Below, piece after piece: positions 11,473 through 24,984 of a stretch of 64,000 nt of DNA (the stretch's first letter is position 1; each line of letters starts with the position of its first letter). The stretch comes from Calliopsis andreniformis. Taxonomy: Eukaryota; Arthropoda; Insecta; Hymenoptera; Andrenidae. Position numbers and translations under genes: made by a program. The notes below the pieces were generated by a model, which saw nothing but the letters and a program-made list of their open reading frames with translations, was not told the DNA's origin and did no database searches. Location of the stretch: positions 186,001 to 250,000 of the forward strand of contig NW_027480464.1 of the NCBI RefSeq assembly GCF_051401765.1, written 5' to 3'.

Positions 11473-13850
11473 CAATTCTCAGTCCTCAATCCTCAATCTT
11501 CAATCCTCAATACTCAATCTTCAATCCTCAATCCTCAATCCTCAATCTTCAATCCTCAATACTGAATCTTCTATCCTCAATCTCCAATCCTCAATGTTCA
11601 ATCCGCAATACCCAATTCTCAACCCTGAACACTCAGTCCCCAATCCTCAATATTCAATCCTCAATCCTCAGTCCTCAATCCACAATCCTCAACGGTCAAT
11701 GCTCAATACTCAATCTTCAATGCTCATTCCTCAATCCTCAATCCTCATTTCTCAATCCTCAATACCCAATCTTCAGTCTTCAATCCTCAATCCTCAATCC
11801 TCAATCCTCAATCCTCAATACTCAGTCCTCAATCCTCAGGCTTCAATCCTCAATACTCAATCTTCAATCCTCAATCCTCAATCCTCAATCCTCAATCTTC
11901 AATCCTCAATACTGAATCTTCAATGCTCAATCCTCAATCCTCAATCCTCAATCCTCAATCCTCAATCACCTATCCTCAACACCCAATCCTCAACCATCAA
12001 TCTTCTATGTTCAATCCGCAATACCCAATCCTCAATCTTCAGCCCTCAACCCTCAATCCTCAATCCTCAATCCTCTATCCTCAATCCTCAATATTCAACG
12101 CACAACCCTCAGCCATCAATCCTCAATCCTCAATCCTCAGTCCTCAAACGTCAATCCTGAATCCTCAAACCTGAATCCTCAATCTTCACCCATAAGTCCT
12201 CAACAATCAATTGTCAATCCTCAATCCTCAATAGAATATCCTGAATTCACAGTTTTCAATACTCAATCCCCATTCTTCAATCTTCAAATCTCAATCCACA
12301 AACATCAATCCTCATCACGCAACCCTCAACACTCAGTCCTCAATACTCAATCCACAATCCTCAATCCTCAATCTTCAATCCTCTATACTCAATCTTCAAT
12401 CCTCAATCCTCAATTCTCAATCCTCAATGCTCAATACTCAATCGTCAATCCTCAGTCCTCAATCCCCAATCCTCAATCTTCAATCCTCAATCCTCAATCC
12501 TCAATCCTCAATCCTCAATCTTCAATCCTCAAAACTCAATCTTCAATCCTCAATCCACAATCCTCAATTCTCAATCCACAATCCTCAATCCTCAGACTTC
12601 AAACACCAATACTCAACCCTCAGTCCTCGTCCTCAATCCGCAACCCTCAATCCTCAATCCTCAATCTTCAATCATTAATATTCAATCTTCAATCCTCAAT
12701 CCTCAATCCTCAATCCTCAACTCTCAACACTCAATGTTCAATCCTCAATACCCAATCCTCAGTCTTCAATCCTCAATCCCCAATCCTCAATCCTCAATCC
12801 TCAATTCTCAGTCCTCAATCCTCAATCTTCAATCCTCAATACTCAATCTTCAATCCTCAATCCTCAATCCTCAATCTTCAATCCTCAATACTGAATCTTC
12901 TATCCTCAATCTCCAATCCTCAATGTTCAATCCGCAATACCCAACCCTCAACCCTGAACACGCAGTCCCCAATCCTCAATATTCAATCCTCAATCCTCAG
13001 TCCTCAATCCACAATCCTCAACGGTCAATGCTCAATACTCAATCTTCAATGCTCATTCCTCAATCCTCAATCCTCAATTCTCAATCCTCAATCGTCAACA
13101 TTCAATCCTCAATACTCAATCTTCAATCCTCATTCCTCAATGTTCAATCCTCAATACCCAATCTTCAGTCTTCAATCCTCAATCCTCAAACCTCAATCCT
13201 CAATCCTCAATACTCAGTCCTCAATCCTCAGGCTTCAATCCTCAATACTCAATTTTCAATCCTCAATCCTCAATCCTCAATCCTCAATCTTCAATCCTCA
13301 ATACTGAATCTTCAATGCTCAATCCTCAATCCTCAATCCTCAATCCTCAATCCTCAATCACCTATCCTCAACACCCAATCCTCAACCATCAATCCTCTAT
13401 GTTCAATCCGCAATACCCAATCCTCAATCTTCAACCCTCAACCCTCAATCCTCAATCCTCAATCCTCAGTATTCAATCTTCAATCCTCAATACTCAATCT
13501 TCAATCCTCAATCCTCAATAATCAATCCTCAATCCACATTCTTCAATCCTCAACACCCAATCCTCAATCTACAATCCTCAATCTTCAGTCCTCAATTCTA
13601 AATCCTCAATCCTCAATCCTCAGACCTCAAACATCAATACTCAACCCTCAGTCCTCGTCCTCAATCCACAACCCTCAATCCTCGATCCTCAATCTTCAAT
13701 AATCAATATTCAATCTTCAATCCTCAATCTTCAATCCTCAATCCTCAATCCTCAATCCTCAATCCTCAATCTTCAATCCTCAACACTCAATCTTCAATCA
13801 TCAATCCTCAATCCTCAATCCTCAATCCTCAATACTCCGTCCTCAATCCT
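11473..13850. repeat. 2,378-bp tandem duplication, second copy
   Basis: This is the adjacent copy of 9095-11472. Its private substitutions include TCAATAC in place of TCAATCC before the ATCCACAATC unit (about 12344), a TCAAACC at about 13190 and TCAATTT at about 13251. The copy ends where CAATACTCCG is followed by the arrangement also seen at about 5140 in A1, so A2 resumes the A1 order here. Confidence 0.9.
12186..12339. repeat. Landmark L7, family A
   Basis: AATAG at 12230, GAATTC at 12243. It exists because of the 2,378-bp duplication. It is followed by TCAATAC instead of TCAATCC. Next landmark at 2,901 bp. Confidence 0.92.
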
Positions 13851-14988
13851 CAATCTTCAATCCTCTATACTCAATCTTCAATCCTCAATCCTCAATCCTT
13901 AATCCTCAATCTTCAATCCTCAATACTGAATCTTCAATCCTCAATCCTCAATCCTCAATCCTCAATCCTCATTCTTCAATCCTCAACACCCAATCCTCAA
14001 TCTACAATCCTCAATCTTCAGTCCTCAATTCTAAATCCTCAATCCTCAATCCTCAGACCTCAAACATCAATACTCAACCCTCAGTCCTCGTCCTCAATCC
14101 ACAACCCTCAATCCTCGATCCTCAATCTTCAATAATCAATATTCAATCTTCAATCCTCAATCTTCAATCCTCAATCCTCAAACCTCAATCCTGAATCCTC
14201 AACCTTCAATCCTCAATACTCAATCTTCAATCATCAATCCTCAATCCTCAATCCTCAATCCTCAATCCTCAATCCTCAATCTTCAATCCTCAATACTCAA
14301 ACTGCAATCCTCAGTCCTCAGTCCTCACTCCTCAATTCTCATTCTTCAATCCTCAATACCGAATCCTCAATCTTCAATCCTCAATCCACAATCCTCAATT
14401 CTCAATCCTCAATCCTCAATCCTCAATATTCAATCCTCAATACTCAATCTTCAATCCTCAATCCTCAGTCCTCAATCCTCAATCCTCATTCCTCAATCCT
14501 CATTCTTCAATCCTCAACACCCAATCCTCAACCTTCAATCCTCAATGTTCAATCCGCAATACCCAATCCTCAATCTTCAATCCTCAACCCTCAATCCTCA
14601 ATCCTCAATCCTCAATCCTCGATCTTCAATCCTCAATACTCAATCTTCAACCCTCAATCCTCAATCCTCAATCCTCAATCCACATTCTTCAATCCTCAAC
14701 ACCCAATCCTCTATCTTCAATCCTCCATCCTCAGTCCTCAATACTCAATCCTCAATCCGCAGACCTCAAACATCAATACTGAACCCTCAGTCCTCGTCGT
14801 CAATCCACAACCCTCAATCCTCTATCCTCAATCTTCAGTCATCAATATTCAATTTTCAATCCTCAATCCTCAGTCCTCAATACTCAATCCACAATCCTCA
14901 ATGATCAATCCTCAATACCCAAACCTCAATCTTCAATCCTCAATCCTCAATCCTCAATCCTCAATCCTCAATCCTCAATCCTCAATCC
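13851..14988. repeat. Family A super-unit, copy A2, tail
   Basis: This part resumes the A1 order at an offset of 8,698 bp (6,320 + 2,378). For example the ATG-bearing unit at 5847 recurs at 14545. It also matches 18228-19358 at an offset of 4,377 bp. Just before the next landmark the offset to A1 grows by exactly one heptamer, in a run of pure TCAATCC near 14940-14990. Confidence 0.85.
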
Positions 14989-15086
14989 TCAATATTCAAC
15001 GCACAACCCTCAGCCATCAATCCTCAATCCTCAATCCTCAGTCCTCAAACGTCAATCCTGAATCCTCAAACCTGAATCCTCAATCT

Positions 15087-15240
15087 TCACCCATAAGTCC
15101 TCAACAATCAATTGTCAATCCTCAATCCTCAATAGAATATCCTGAATTCACAGTTTTCAATACTCAATCCCCATTCTTCAATCTTCAAATCTCAATCCAC
15201 AAACATCAATCCTCATCACGCAACCCTCAACACTCAGTCC
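15087..15240. repeat. Landmark L8, family A
   Basis: AATAG at 15131, GAATTC at 15144. Its left flank has one more pure heptamer than the equivalent flank of L4. Next landmark at 1,476 bp. Confidence 0.92.
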
Positions 15241-16562
15241 TCAATCTTCAATCCACAATCCTCAATCCTCAATCTTCAATCCTCTATACTCAATCTTCAA
15301 TCCTCAATCCTCAATTCTCAATCCTCAATGCTCAATACTCAATCGTCAATCCTCAGTCCTCAATCCCCAATCCTCAATCTTCAATCCTCAATCCTCAATC
15401 CTCAATCCTCAGTCCTCAATCTTCAATCCTCAATACTCAATCTTCAATCATCAATCCTCAATCCTCAATCCTCAATCCTCAATCCTCAATCCACAATCTT
15501 CAATCCTCAATACTCAAACTGCAATCCTCAGTCCTCAGTCCTCACTCCTCAATTCTCATTCTTCAATCCTCAATACCGAATCCTCAATCTTCAATCCTCA
15601 ATCCACAATCCTCAATTCTCAATCCACAATCCTCAATCCTCAGACTTCAAACACCAATACTCAACCCTCAGTCCTCATCCTCAATCCGCAACCCTCAATC
15701 CTCAATCCTCAATCTTCAATCATTAATATTCAATATTCAATCCTCAATCCTCAATCCTCAATCCTCAACTCTCAACACTCAATGTTCAATCCTCAATACC
15801 CAATCCTCAGTCTTCAATCCTCGATCCCCAATCCTCAATCCTCAATCCTCAATTCTCAGTCCTCAATCCTCAATCTTCAATCCTCAATACTCAATCTTCA
15901 ATCCTCAATCCTCAATCCTCAATCTTCAATCCTCAATACTGAATCTTCTATCCTCAATCTCCAATCCTCAATGTTCAATCCGCAATACCCAATTCTCAAC
16001 CCTGAACACTCAGTCCCCAATCCTCAATATTCAATCCTCAATCCTCAGTCCTCAATCCACAATCCTCAACGGTCAATGCTCAATACTCAATCTTCAATGC
16101 TCATTCCTCAATCCTCAATCCTCATTTCTCAATCCTCAATACCCAATCTTCAGTCTTCAATCCTCAATCCTCAATCCTCAATCCTCAATCCTCAATACTC
16201 AGTCCTCAATCCTCAGGCTTCAATCCTCAATACTCAATCTTCAATCCTCAATCCTCAATCCTCAATCCTCAATCTTCAATCCTCAATACTGAATCTTCAA
16301 TGCTCAATCCTCAATCCTCAATCCTCAATCCTCAATCCTCAATCACCTATCCTCAACACCCAATCCTCAACCATCAATCTTCTATGTTCAATCCGCAATA
16401 CCCAATCCTCAATCTTCAGCCCTCAACCGTCAATCCTCAATCCTCAATCCTCTATCCTCAATCCTCAATATTCAACGCACAACCCTCAGCCATCAATCCT
16501 CAATCCTCAATCCTCAGTCCTCAAACGTCAATCCTGAATCCTCAAACCTGAATCCTCAATCT

Positions 16563-16716
16563 TCACCCATAAGTCCTCAACAATCAATTGTCAATCCTCA
16601 ATCCTCAATAGAATATCCTGAATTCACAGTTTTCAATACTCAATCCCCATTCATCAATCTTCAAATCTCAATCCACAAACATCAATCCTCATCACGCAAC
16701 CCTCAACACTCAGTCC
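16563..16716. repeat. Landmark L9, family A
   Basis: AATAG at 16607, GAATTC at 16620. It has a private CCATTCATCAATC where other copies read CCATTCTTCAATC. Next landmark at 2,894 bp. Confidence 0.92.
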
Positions 16717-19358
16717 TCAATCCTCAATCCACAATCCTCAATCCTCAATCTTCAATCCTCTATACTCAATCTTCAATCCTCAATCCTCAATTCTCAATCC
16801 TCAATGCTCAATACTCAATCGTCAATCCTCAGTCCTCAATCCCCAATCCTCAATCTTCAATCCTCAATCCTCAATCCTCAATCCTCAATCCTCAATCTTC
16901 AATCCTCAAAACTCAATCTTCAATCCTCAATCCACAATCCTCAATTCTCAATCCACAATCCTCAATCCTCAGACTTCAAACACCAATACTCAACCCTCAG
17001 TCCTCGTCCTCAATCCGCAACCCTCAATCCTCAATCCTCAATCTTCAATCATTAATATTCAATCTTCAATCCTCAATCCTCAATCCTCAATCCTCAACTC
17101 TCAACACTCAATGTTCAATCCTCAATACCCAATCCTCAGTCTTCAATCCTCAATCCCCAATCCTCAATCCTCAATCCTCAATTCTCAGTCCTCAATCCTC
17201 AATCTTCAATCCTCAATACTCAATCTTCAATCCTCAATCCTCAATCCTCAATCTTCAATCCTCAATACTGAATCTTCTATCCTCAATCTCCAATCCTCAA
17301 TGTTCAATCCGCAATACCCAACCCTCAACCCTGAACACGCAGTCCCCAATCCTCAATATTCAATCCTCAATCCTCAGTCCTCAATCCACAATCCTCAACG
17401 GTCAATGCTCAATACTCAATCTTCAATGCTCATTCCTCAATCCTCAATCCTCAATTCTCAATCCTCAATCGTCAACATTCAATCCTCAATACTCAATCTT
17501 CAATCCTCATTCCTCAATGTTCAATCCTCAATACCCAATCTTCAGTCTTCAATCCTCAATCCTCAATCCTCAATCCTCAATCCTCAATACTCAGTCCTCA
17601 ATCCTCAGGCTTCAATCCTCAATACTCAATCTTCAATCCTCAATCCTCAATCCTCAATCCTCAATCTTCAATCCTCAATACTGAATCTTCAATGCTCAAT
17701 CCTCAATCCTCAATCCTCAATCCTCAATCCTCAATCACCTATCCTCAACACCCAATCCTCAACCATCAATCCTCTATGTTCAATCCGCAATACCCAATCC
17801 TCAATCTTCAACCCTCAACCCTCAATCCTCAATCCTCAATCCTCAGTATTCAATCTTCAATCCTCAATACTCAATCTTCAATCCTCAATCCTCAATAATC
17901 AATCCTCAATCCACATTCTTCAATCCTCAACACCCAATCCTCAATCTACAATCCTCAATCTTCAGTCCTCAATTCTAAATCCTCAATCCTCAATCCTCAG
18001 ACCTCAAACATCAATACTCAACCCTCAGTCCTCGTCCTCAATCCACAACCCTCAATCCTCGATCCTCAATCTTCAATAATCAATATTCAATCTTCAATCC
18101 TCAATCTTCAATCCTCAATCCTCAATCCTCAATCCTCAATCCTCAATCTTCAATCCTCAATACTCAATCTTCAATCATCAATCCTCAATCCTCAATCCTC
18201 AATCCTCAATACTCCGTCCTCAATCCTCAATCTTCAATCCTCTATACTCAATCTTCAATCCTCAATCCTCAATCCTTAATCCTCAATCTTCAATCCTCAA
18301 TACTGAATCTTCAATCCTCAATCCTCAATCCTCAATCCTCAATCCTCATTCTTCAATCCTCAACACCCAATCCTCAATCTACAATCCTCAATCTTCAGTC
18401 CTCAATTCTAAATCCTCAATCCTCAATCCTCAGACCTCAAACATCAATACTCAACCCTCAGTCCTCGTCCTCAATCCACAACCCTCAATCCTCGATCCTC
18501 AATCTTCAATAATCAATATTCAATCTTCAATCCTCAATCTTCAATCCTCAATCCTCAAACCTCAATCCTGAATCCTCAACCTTCAATCCTCAATACTCAA
18601 TCTTCAATCATCAATCCTCAATCCTCAATCCTCAATCCTCAATCCTCAATCCTCAATCTTCAATCCTCAATACTCAAACTGCAATCCTCAGTCCTCTGTC
18701 CTCACTCCTCAATTCTCATTCTTCAATCCTCAATACCGAATCCTCAATCTTCAATCCTCAATCCACAATCCTCAATTCTCAATCCTCAATCCTCAATCCT
18801 CAATATTCAATCCTCAATACTCAATCTTCAATCCTCAATCCTCAGTCCTCAATCCTCAATCCTCATTCCTCAATCCTCATTCTTCAATCCTCAACACCCA
18901 ATCCTCAACCTTCAATCGTCAATGTTCAATCCGCAATACCCAATCCTCAATCTTCAATCCTCAACCCTCAATCCTCAATCCTCAATCCTCAATCCTCGAT
19001 CTTCAATCCTCAATACTCAATCTTCAATCCTCAATCCTCAATCCTCAATACTCAATCCACATTCTTCAATCCTCAACACCCAATCCTCTATCTTCAATCC
19101 TCCATCCTCAGTCCTCAATACTCAATCCTCAATCCTCAGACCTCAAACATCAATACTGAACCCTCAGTCCTCGTCGTCAATCCACAACCCTCAATCCTCT
19201 ATCCTCAATCTTCAGTCATCAATATTCAATTTTCAATCCTCAATCCTCAGTCCTCAATACTCAATCCACAATCCTCAATGATCAATCCTCAATACCCAAA
19301 CCTCAATCTTCAATCCTCAATCCTCAATCCTCAATCCTCAATCCTCAATCCTCAATCC

Positions 19359-20840
19359 TCAATATTCAACGCACAACCCTCAGCCATCAATCCTCAATCC
19401 TCAATCCTCAGTCCTCAAACGTCAATCCTGAATCCTCAAACCTGAATCCTCAATCTTCACCCATAAGTCCTCAACAATCAATTGTCAATCCTCAATCCTC
19501 AATAGAATATCCTGAATTCACAGTTTTCAATACTCAATCCCCATCCTTCAATCTTCAAATCTCAATCCACAAACATCAATCCTCATCACGCAACCCTCAA
19601 CACTCAGTCCTCAATCTTCAATCCACAATCCCCAATCCTCAATCTTCAATCCTCTATACTCAATCTTCAATCCTCAATCCTCAATTCTCAATCCTCAATG
19701 CTCAATACTCAATCGTCAATCCTCAGTCCTCAATCCCCAATCCTCAATCTTCAATCCTCAATCCTCAATCCTCAATCCTCAATCCTCAATCTTCAATCCT
19801 CATTACTCAATCTTCAATCATCAATCCTCAATCCTCAATCCTCAATCCTCAATCCTCAATCCTCAATCTTCAATCCTCAATACTCAAACTGCAATCCTCA
19901 GTCCTCAGTCCTCACTCCTCAATTCTCATTCTTCAATCCTCAATACCGAATCCTCAATCTTCAATCCTCAATCCACAATCCTCAATTCTCAATACACAAT
20001 CCTCAATCCTCAGACTTCAAACACCAATACTCAACCCTCAGTCCTCGTCCTCAATCCGCAACCCTCAATCCTCAATCCTCAATCTTCAATCATTAATAAT
20101 CAATCTTCAATCCTCAATCCTCAATCCTCAATCCTCAACTCTCAACACTCAATGTTCAATCCTCAATACCCAATCCTCAGTCTTCAATCCTCAATCCCCA
20201 ATCCTCAATCCTCAATCCTCAATTCTCAGTCCTCAATCCTCAATCTTCAATCCTCAATACTCAATCTTCAATCCTCAATCCTCAATCCTCAATCTTCAAT
20301 CCTCAATACTGAATCTTCTATCCGCAATCTCCAATCCTCAATGTTCAATCCGCAATACCCAACCCTCAACCCTGAACACGCAGTCCCCAATCCTCAATAT
20401 TCAATCCTCAATCCTCAGTCCTCAATCCACAATCCTCAACGGTCAATGCTCAATACTCAATCTTCAATGCTCATTCCTCAATCCTCAACCCTCAATTCTC
20501 AATCCTCAATCGTCAACATTCAATCCTCAATACTCAATCTTCAATCCTCATTCCTCAATGTTCAATCCTCAATACCCAATCTTCAGTCTTCAATCCTCAA
20601 TCCTCAATCCTCAATCCTCAATCCTCAATACTCAGTCCTCAATCCTCAGGCTTCAATCCTCAATACTCAATCTTCAATCCTCAATCCTCAATCCTCAATC
20701 CTCAATCTTCAATCCTCAATACTGAATCTTCAATGCTCAATCCTCAATCCTCAATCCTCAATCCTCAATCCTCAATCACCTATCCTCAACACCCAATCCT
20801 CAACCATCAATCCTCTATGTTCAATCCGCAATACCCAATC
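19359..20840. repeat. Last left-hand family A unit, partial (A4)
   Basis: It opens with the last left-side GAATTC landmark (19457-19610) and follows A3 at 4,370 bp (15328 to 19698, 15782 to 20152). By about 20840 family A markers stop: units next to the T module read TCAGTCT instead of TCAGTAT, and TTCAGCCC instead of TTCAACCC. These are the forms typical of the B region. Confidence 0.8.
19457..19610. repeat. Landmark L10, family A
   Basis: AATAG at 19501, GAATTC at 19514. It has a private CCATCCTTCAATC. It is the last GAATTC landmark before 59.7 kb. Confidence 0.92.
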
Positions 20841-22399
20841 CTCAATCTTCAGCCCTCAACCCTCAATCCTCAATCCTCAATCCTCAGTCTTCAATCTTCA
20901 ATCCTCAATACTCAATCTTCAATCCTCAATCCTCAATAATCAATCCTCAATCCACATTCTTCAATCCTCAACACCCAATCCTCAATCTACAATCCTCAAT
21001 CTTCAGTCCTCAATTCTCAATCCTCAATCCTCAATCCTCAGACCTCAAACATCAATACTCAACCCTCAGTCCTCGTCCTCAATCCACAACCCTCAATCCT
21101 CGATCCTCAATCTTCAATAATCAATATTCAATCTTCAATCCTCAATCCTCAATCCTCAATACTCAAACCGCAATCCTCAATTCTCAATCGTCAATGCTCA
21201 ATACTCAATCGTCAATCCTCAATCCCGAATCCTCAATCTTCAATCCTCAATCCTCAATCCTCAATCCTCAATCCTCAATCTCCAATCCTCAATACTCAAT
21301 CTTCAATCCTCAATCCTCAATCCTCAATCCTCAATCCTCAATCCTCAATCCTCAATCCTCAATATACAATCCTCAATACTCAATCTGCAATCCTCAATCC
21401 TCAGTCCTCACTCCTCAATCCTCATTCTTCAATCCTCAATACCGAATCCTCAATCTTCAATCCTCAATCCTCAGTCCTCAATTCTCAATCCTCAATCCTG
21501 AATCCTCAGACTTCAAACACCAATACTGAACCCTCAGTCCTCGTCCTCAATCCACAACCTTCAATCCTCGATCCTCAATCTTCAATCATTAATATTCAAT
21601 CTTCAATCTTCAATCCTCAATCCTCAATCCTCAACCCTCAACCCTCAACGTTCAATCCTCAATACCCAATCCTCAGTCTTCCATCCTCAATCCTCAATAC
21701 TCAATCCTCAATCCTCAATACTCCGTCCTCAATCCTCAATCTTCAATCCTCTATACTCAATCTTCAATCCTCAATCCTCAATCCTTAATCCTCAATCTTC
21801 AATCCTCAATACTGAATCTTCAATCCTCAATCCTCAATCCTCAATCCTCAATCCTCATTCTTCAATCCTCAACACCCAATCCTCAATCTTCAATCCTCAA
21901 TGTTCAATCAGCAATACCCAATCCTCAATCTTCAATCCTCAACCCTCAATCCTCAATCCTCAATCCTCAATCCTCAATCTTCAATCCTCAATACTCAATC
22001 TTCAATCCTCAATCCTCAATCCTCAATCCTCAATCCACATTCTTCAATCCTCAACACCCAATCCTCTATCTTCAATCCTCAATCCTCAGTCCTCAATTCT
22101 CAATCCTCAATCCTCAATCCTCAGACCTCAAACATCAATACTGAACCCTCAGTCCTCGTCCTCAATCCACAACCCTCAATCCTCTATCGTCAATCTTCAA
22201 TCATCAATATTCAATCTTCAATCCTCAATCCTCAGTCCTCAATACTCAATCCACAATCCTCAATGATCAATCCTCAATACCCAAACCTCAATCTTCAATC
22301 CTCAATCCTCAATCCTCAATCCTCAATCCTCAATCCTCAATCCTCAATCCTCAGTCCTCAAACCTCAATCCTGAATCCTCAAACCTGAATCCTCAGTCT
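20841..22399. repeat. Lead-in to family B
   Basis: The stretch lines up with B blocks further right: the ATG-bearing unit at 21194 recurs at 26710, 39086 and 48270, and the unit at 21900 recurs at 27304 and 33496. The family A marker TTCTAAATCC is replaced by TTCTCAATCC at about 21013. The change of family is made entirely by substitutions and block choice, with no foreign DNA at the boundary. Confidence 0.8.
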
Positions 22400-22553
22400 T
22401 CAGACCTCAGTCCTCAACAATCAGTTGTCAATCCTCAATCCTCAATAGAGTATCCTCAATTCACAGGTTTCAATACTCAATACTCAACCTGAAATCTTCA
22501 AATCTCTATCCACAATCATCAATTCTCATCACTCAACCCTCAACACTCAGTCC
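22400..22553. repeat. Landmark L11, B hybrid
   Basis: AATAGAGTAT at 22444 is the B1 form, but the right half reads CACTCAACCC and CACTCAGTCCCC, the B2 form. It could be the ancestor of both types or a recombinant. Next landmark at 937 bp. Confidence 0.88.
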
Positions 22554-23336
22554 CCAAACCTCAATCTTCAATCTTCAATCCTCAATCCTCAATCCTCAAT
22601 TTTCAATCCTCAATACTCAATCTTCAATCCTCAATACTAAATCCTCAATCCTCAATCCTCAGTCCTCAGTCCACAATCCTCAATCCTCAAACCTCAATCT
22701 TCAATCGTCAGCCCTCGTCCTCAATCATCCACACTCAATCCTCAATCCTCAATCTTCAATCATCAATACTCAATCTTCAATCCTCAATCCTCAATCTTCA
22801 ATCCTCAATCCTCAATTCTCAGTCCTCAATACTCAATCCTCAATCGTCAATCCTCAATACCCAATCCTCAATCTTCAATCCTCAATCCTCAATCCTCAAT
22901 CCTCAATCCTCAATCTTCATTCCTCAATACTCAATCTACAATCCTCAATCCTCAATCCTCAATCCTCAATGCTCAATCCTCAATCCTCAATCCTCAACAC
23001 TCAATCTTCAATCCTCGATACTCAATCAGCAATCCTCAATCTTCAATCCTCAATCCTCAATCCTCATTCTTCAATCCTCAATGATAAGGCCTCAATCTTC
23101 AATCCTCAATCCTCAATCCTCAATTCTCAATCCTCAATCCTCAATCATCAATCCTCAATCCTCAGTCCTCAATCCTGAATCCTCAATCGTCAATCCTCAA
23201 TGTTCAATCCGCAATACCCAATACTCAATCTTCAATCCTCAATCCTCAATCCTCAATCCTCAAACCTCAATCCTCAACCCTCAATCCTCAGTCCTCGAAC
23301 CTCAAACCTGTATCCTCAATCCCGAATCCTCAATCT

Positions 23337-23490
23337 TCAGACCTCAGTCCTCAACAATCAGTTGTCAATTATCAATCCTCAATAGAATATCATCAATTCA
23401 CAGTTTTCAATACTCAATAATCAATCTGCAATTTTCAAATCTTGATTCACAAACATCAATTCTCATCATTCAACACTCAACACTCAGTCC
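23337..23490. repeat. Landmark L12, subtype A'
   Basis: AATAGAATATCATCAATTC at 23381, as in L1. It has a private TTGATTCAC and TCATTCAACAC in its right half. Next landmark at 4,467 bp. Confidence 0.88.
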
Positions 23491-24000
23491 CCAATCCTCA
23501 ATCTTCAATACTCAATCCTCAATCCTCAATCCTCGATCCTCAATCTTCAATCCTCAATACTCAATCTTCAATCCTCCATCCTCAATCGTCAATCCTCAAT
23601 CCTCAATCCTCAATCGCCAGGCTTCAATCCTCAATACTCAATCTTGAATCCTAAATCCTCAATCCTCAATCCTCATTTCTCAATCCTCATTCTTCAATCC
23701 TCAACACCCAATCCTCAGTCTTCAATCCTCAATCCTCAATCCTCAACTCTCAATCCTCAATCCTCATTCCTCAGTCCACAAACCTCAATCCTCCACCCTC
23801 AGCCCTCATCCTCAATCCTCAATCCTCAATCTTCAATCCTCAATCCTCAGTCCTCAGTTCTCAATCCTCAATCCTCAGTCCTCAGTCCTCAAACCCCTAC
23901 CCTCAACCCTCAGCCCTCATACTCAATCCTCAATCCTCAACCCTCAATCCTCAATACTCAATCTTCAATCCTCAAACCTCAATCCTCAATCCTCAATCCT

Positions 24001-24984
24001 CAATGTTCAATCCTCAATACCCAATCTTCAGTCTTCAATCCTCAATCCTCAATCCTCAATCCTCAATCCTCAATACTCAGTCCTCAATCCTCAGGCTTCA
24101 ATCCTCAATACTCAATCTTCAATCCTCAATCCTCAATCCTCAATCCTCAATCTTCAATCCTCAATACTGAATCTTCAATGCTCAATCCTCAATCCTCAAT
24201 CCTCAATCCTCAATCCTCAATCACCTATCCTCAACACCCAATCCTCAACCTTCAATCCTCTATGTTCAATCCGCAATACCCAATCCTCAATCTTCAACCC
24301 TCAACCCTCAATCCTCAATCCTCAATCCTCAGTCTTCAATCTTCAATCCTCAATACTCAATCTTCAATCCTCAATCCTCAATCGTCAATCCTCAATACCC
24401 AATCATCAATCTTCAATCCTCAATCCTCAATCCTCAATCCTCAATCCTCAATCTTCATTCCTCAATACTCAATCTACAATCCTCAATCCTCGATCCTCAA
24501 TCCTCAATGCTCAATCCTCAATCCTCAATCCTCAACCCTCAATCTTCAATCCTCGATACTCAATCAGCAATCCTCAATCTTCAATCCTCAATCCTCAATC
24601 CTCATTCTTCAATCCTCAATGCCCAGGCCTCAATCTTCAATCCTCAATCCTCAATCCTCAATACTCAATCTTCAATCATCAATCCTCAATACTCAATCCT
24701 CAATCCTCAATCCTCAATCCTCAATCTTCAATCCTCAATACTCAAACTGCAATCCTCAGTCCTCAGTCCTCACTCCTCAATTCTCATTCTTCAATCCTCA
24801 ATACCGAATCCTCAATCTTCAATCCTCAATCCACAATCCTCAATTCTCAATCCACAATCCTCAATCCTCAGACTTCAAACACCAATACTCAACCCTCAGT
24901 CCTCGTCCTCAATCCGCAACCCTCAATCCTCAATCCTCAATCTTCAATCATTAATATTCAATCTTCAATCCTCAATCCTCAATC
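24001..24984. repeat. Family B block matching 42.2-43.2 and 46.2-47.2 kb
   Basis: A T module at 24178 with an ACCTTCAATCC variant is followed by a CCCAGGCC unit near 24622. The same pair occurs at 42370/42811 and 46396/46837. The offsets are 18,192 bp and 22,218 bp for both members, so these are three copies of one block. Confidence 0.85.

Larger units (their letters stand above)
14989..19358. repeat. Family A unit, copy A3 (4,370 bp)
   Basis: It runs between equivalent points before landmarks 15131 and 19501. It matches A2 at 6,755 bp (8573 to 15328, 9027 to 15782, 10937 to 17692), and from about 18.2 kb it matches the A2 tail at 4,377 bp (14545 to 18922). Relative to A2 it lacks the second 2,378-bp copy, so it keeps the simpler order seen in A1. 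Confidence 0.87.
22400..24000. repeat. Mosaic transition block with two unlike landmarks
   Basis: Two landmarks lie 937 bp apart, one B-like hybrid (22400-22553) and one of subtype A' (23337-23490). Several units here are rare in the window: AATGATAAGG at about 23079, TCTTGATTCAC at about 23441, and CGCCAGGC at about 23615. The block has fewer exact partners elsewhere than its neighbours and may be older. Confidence 0.75.
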
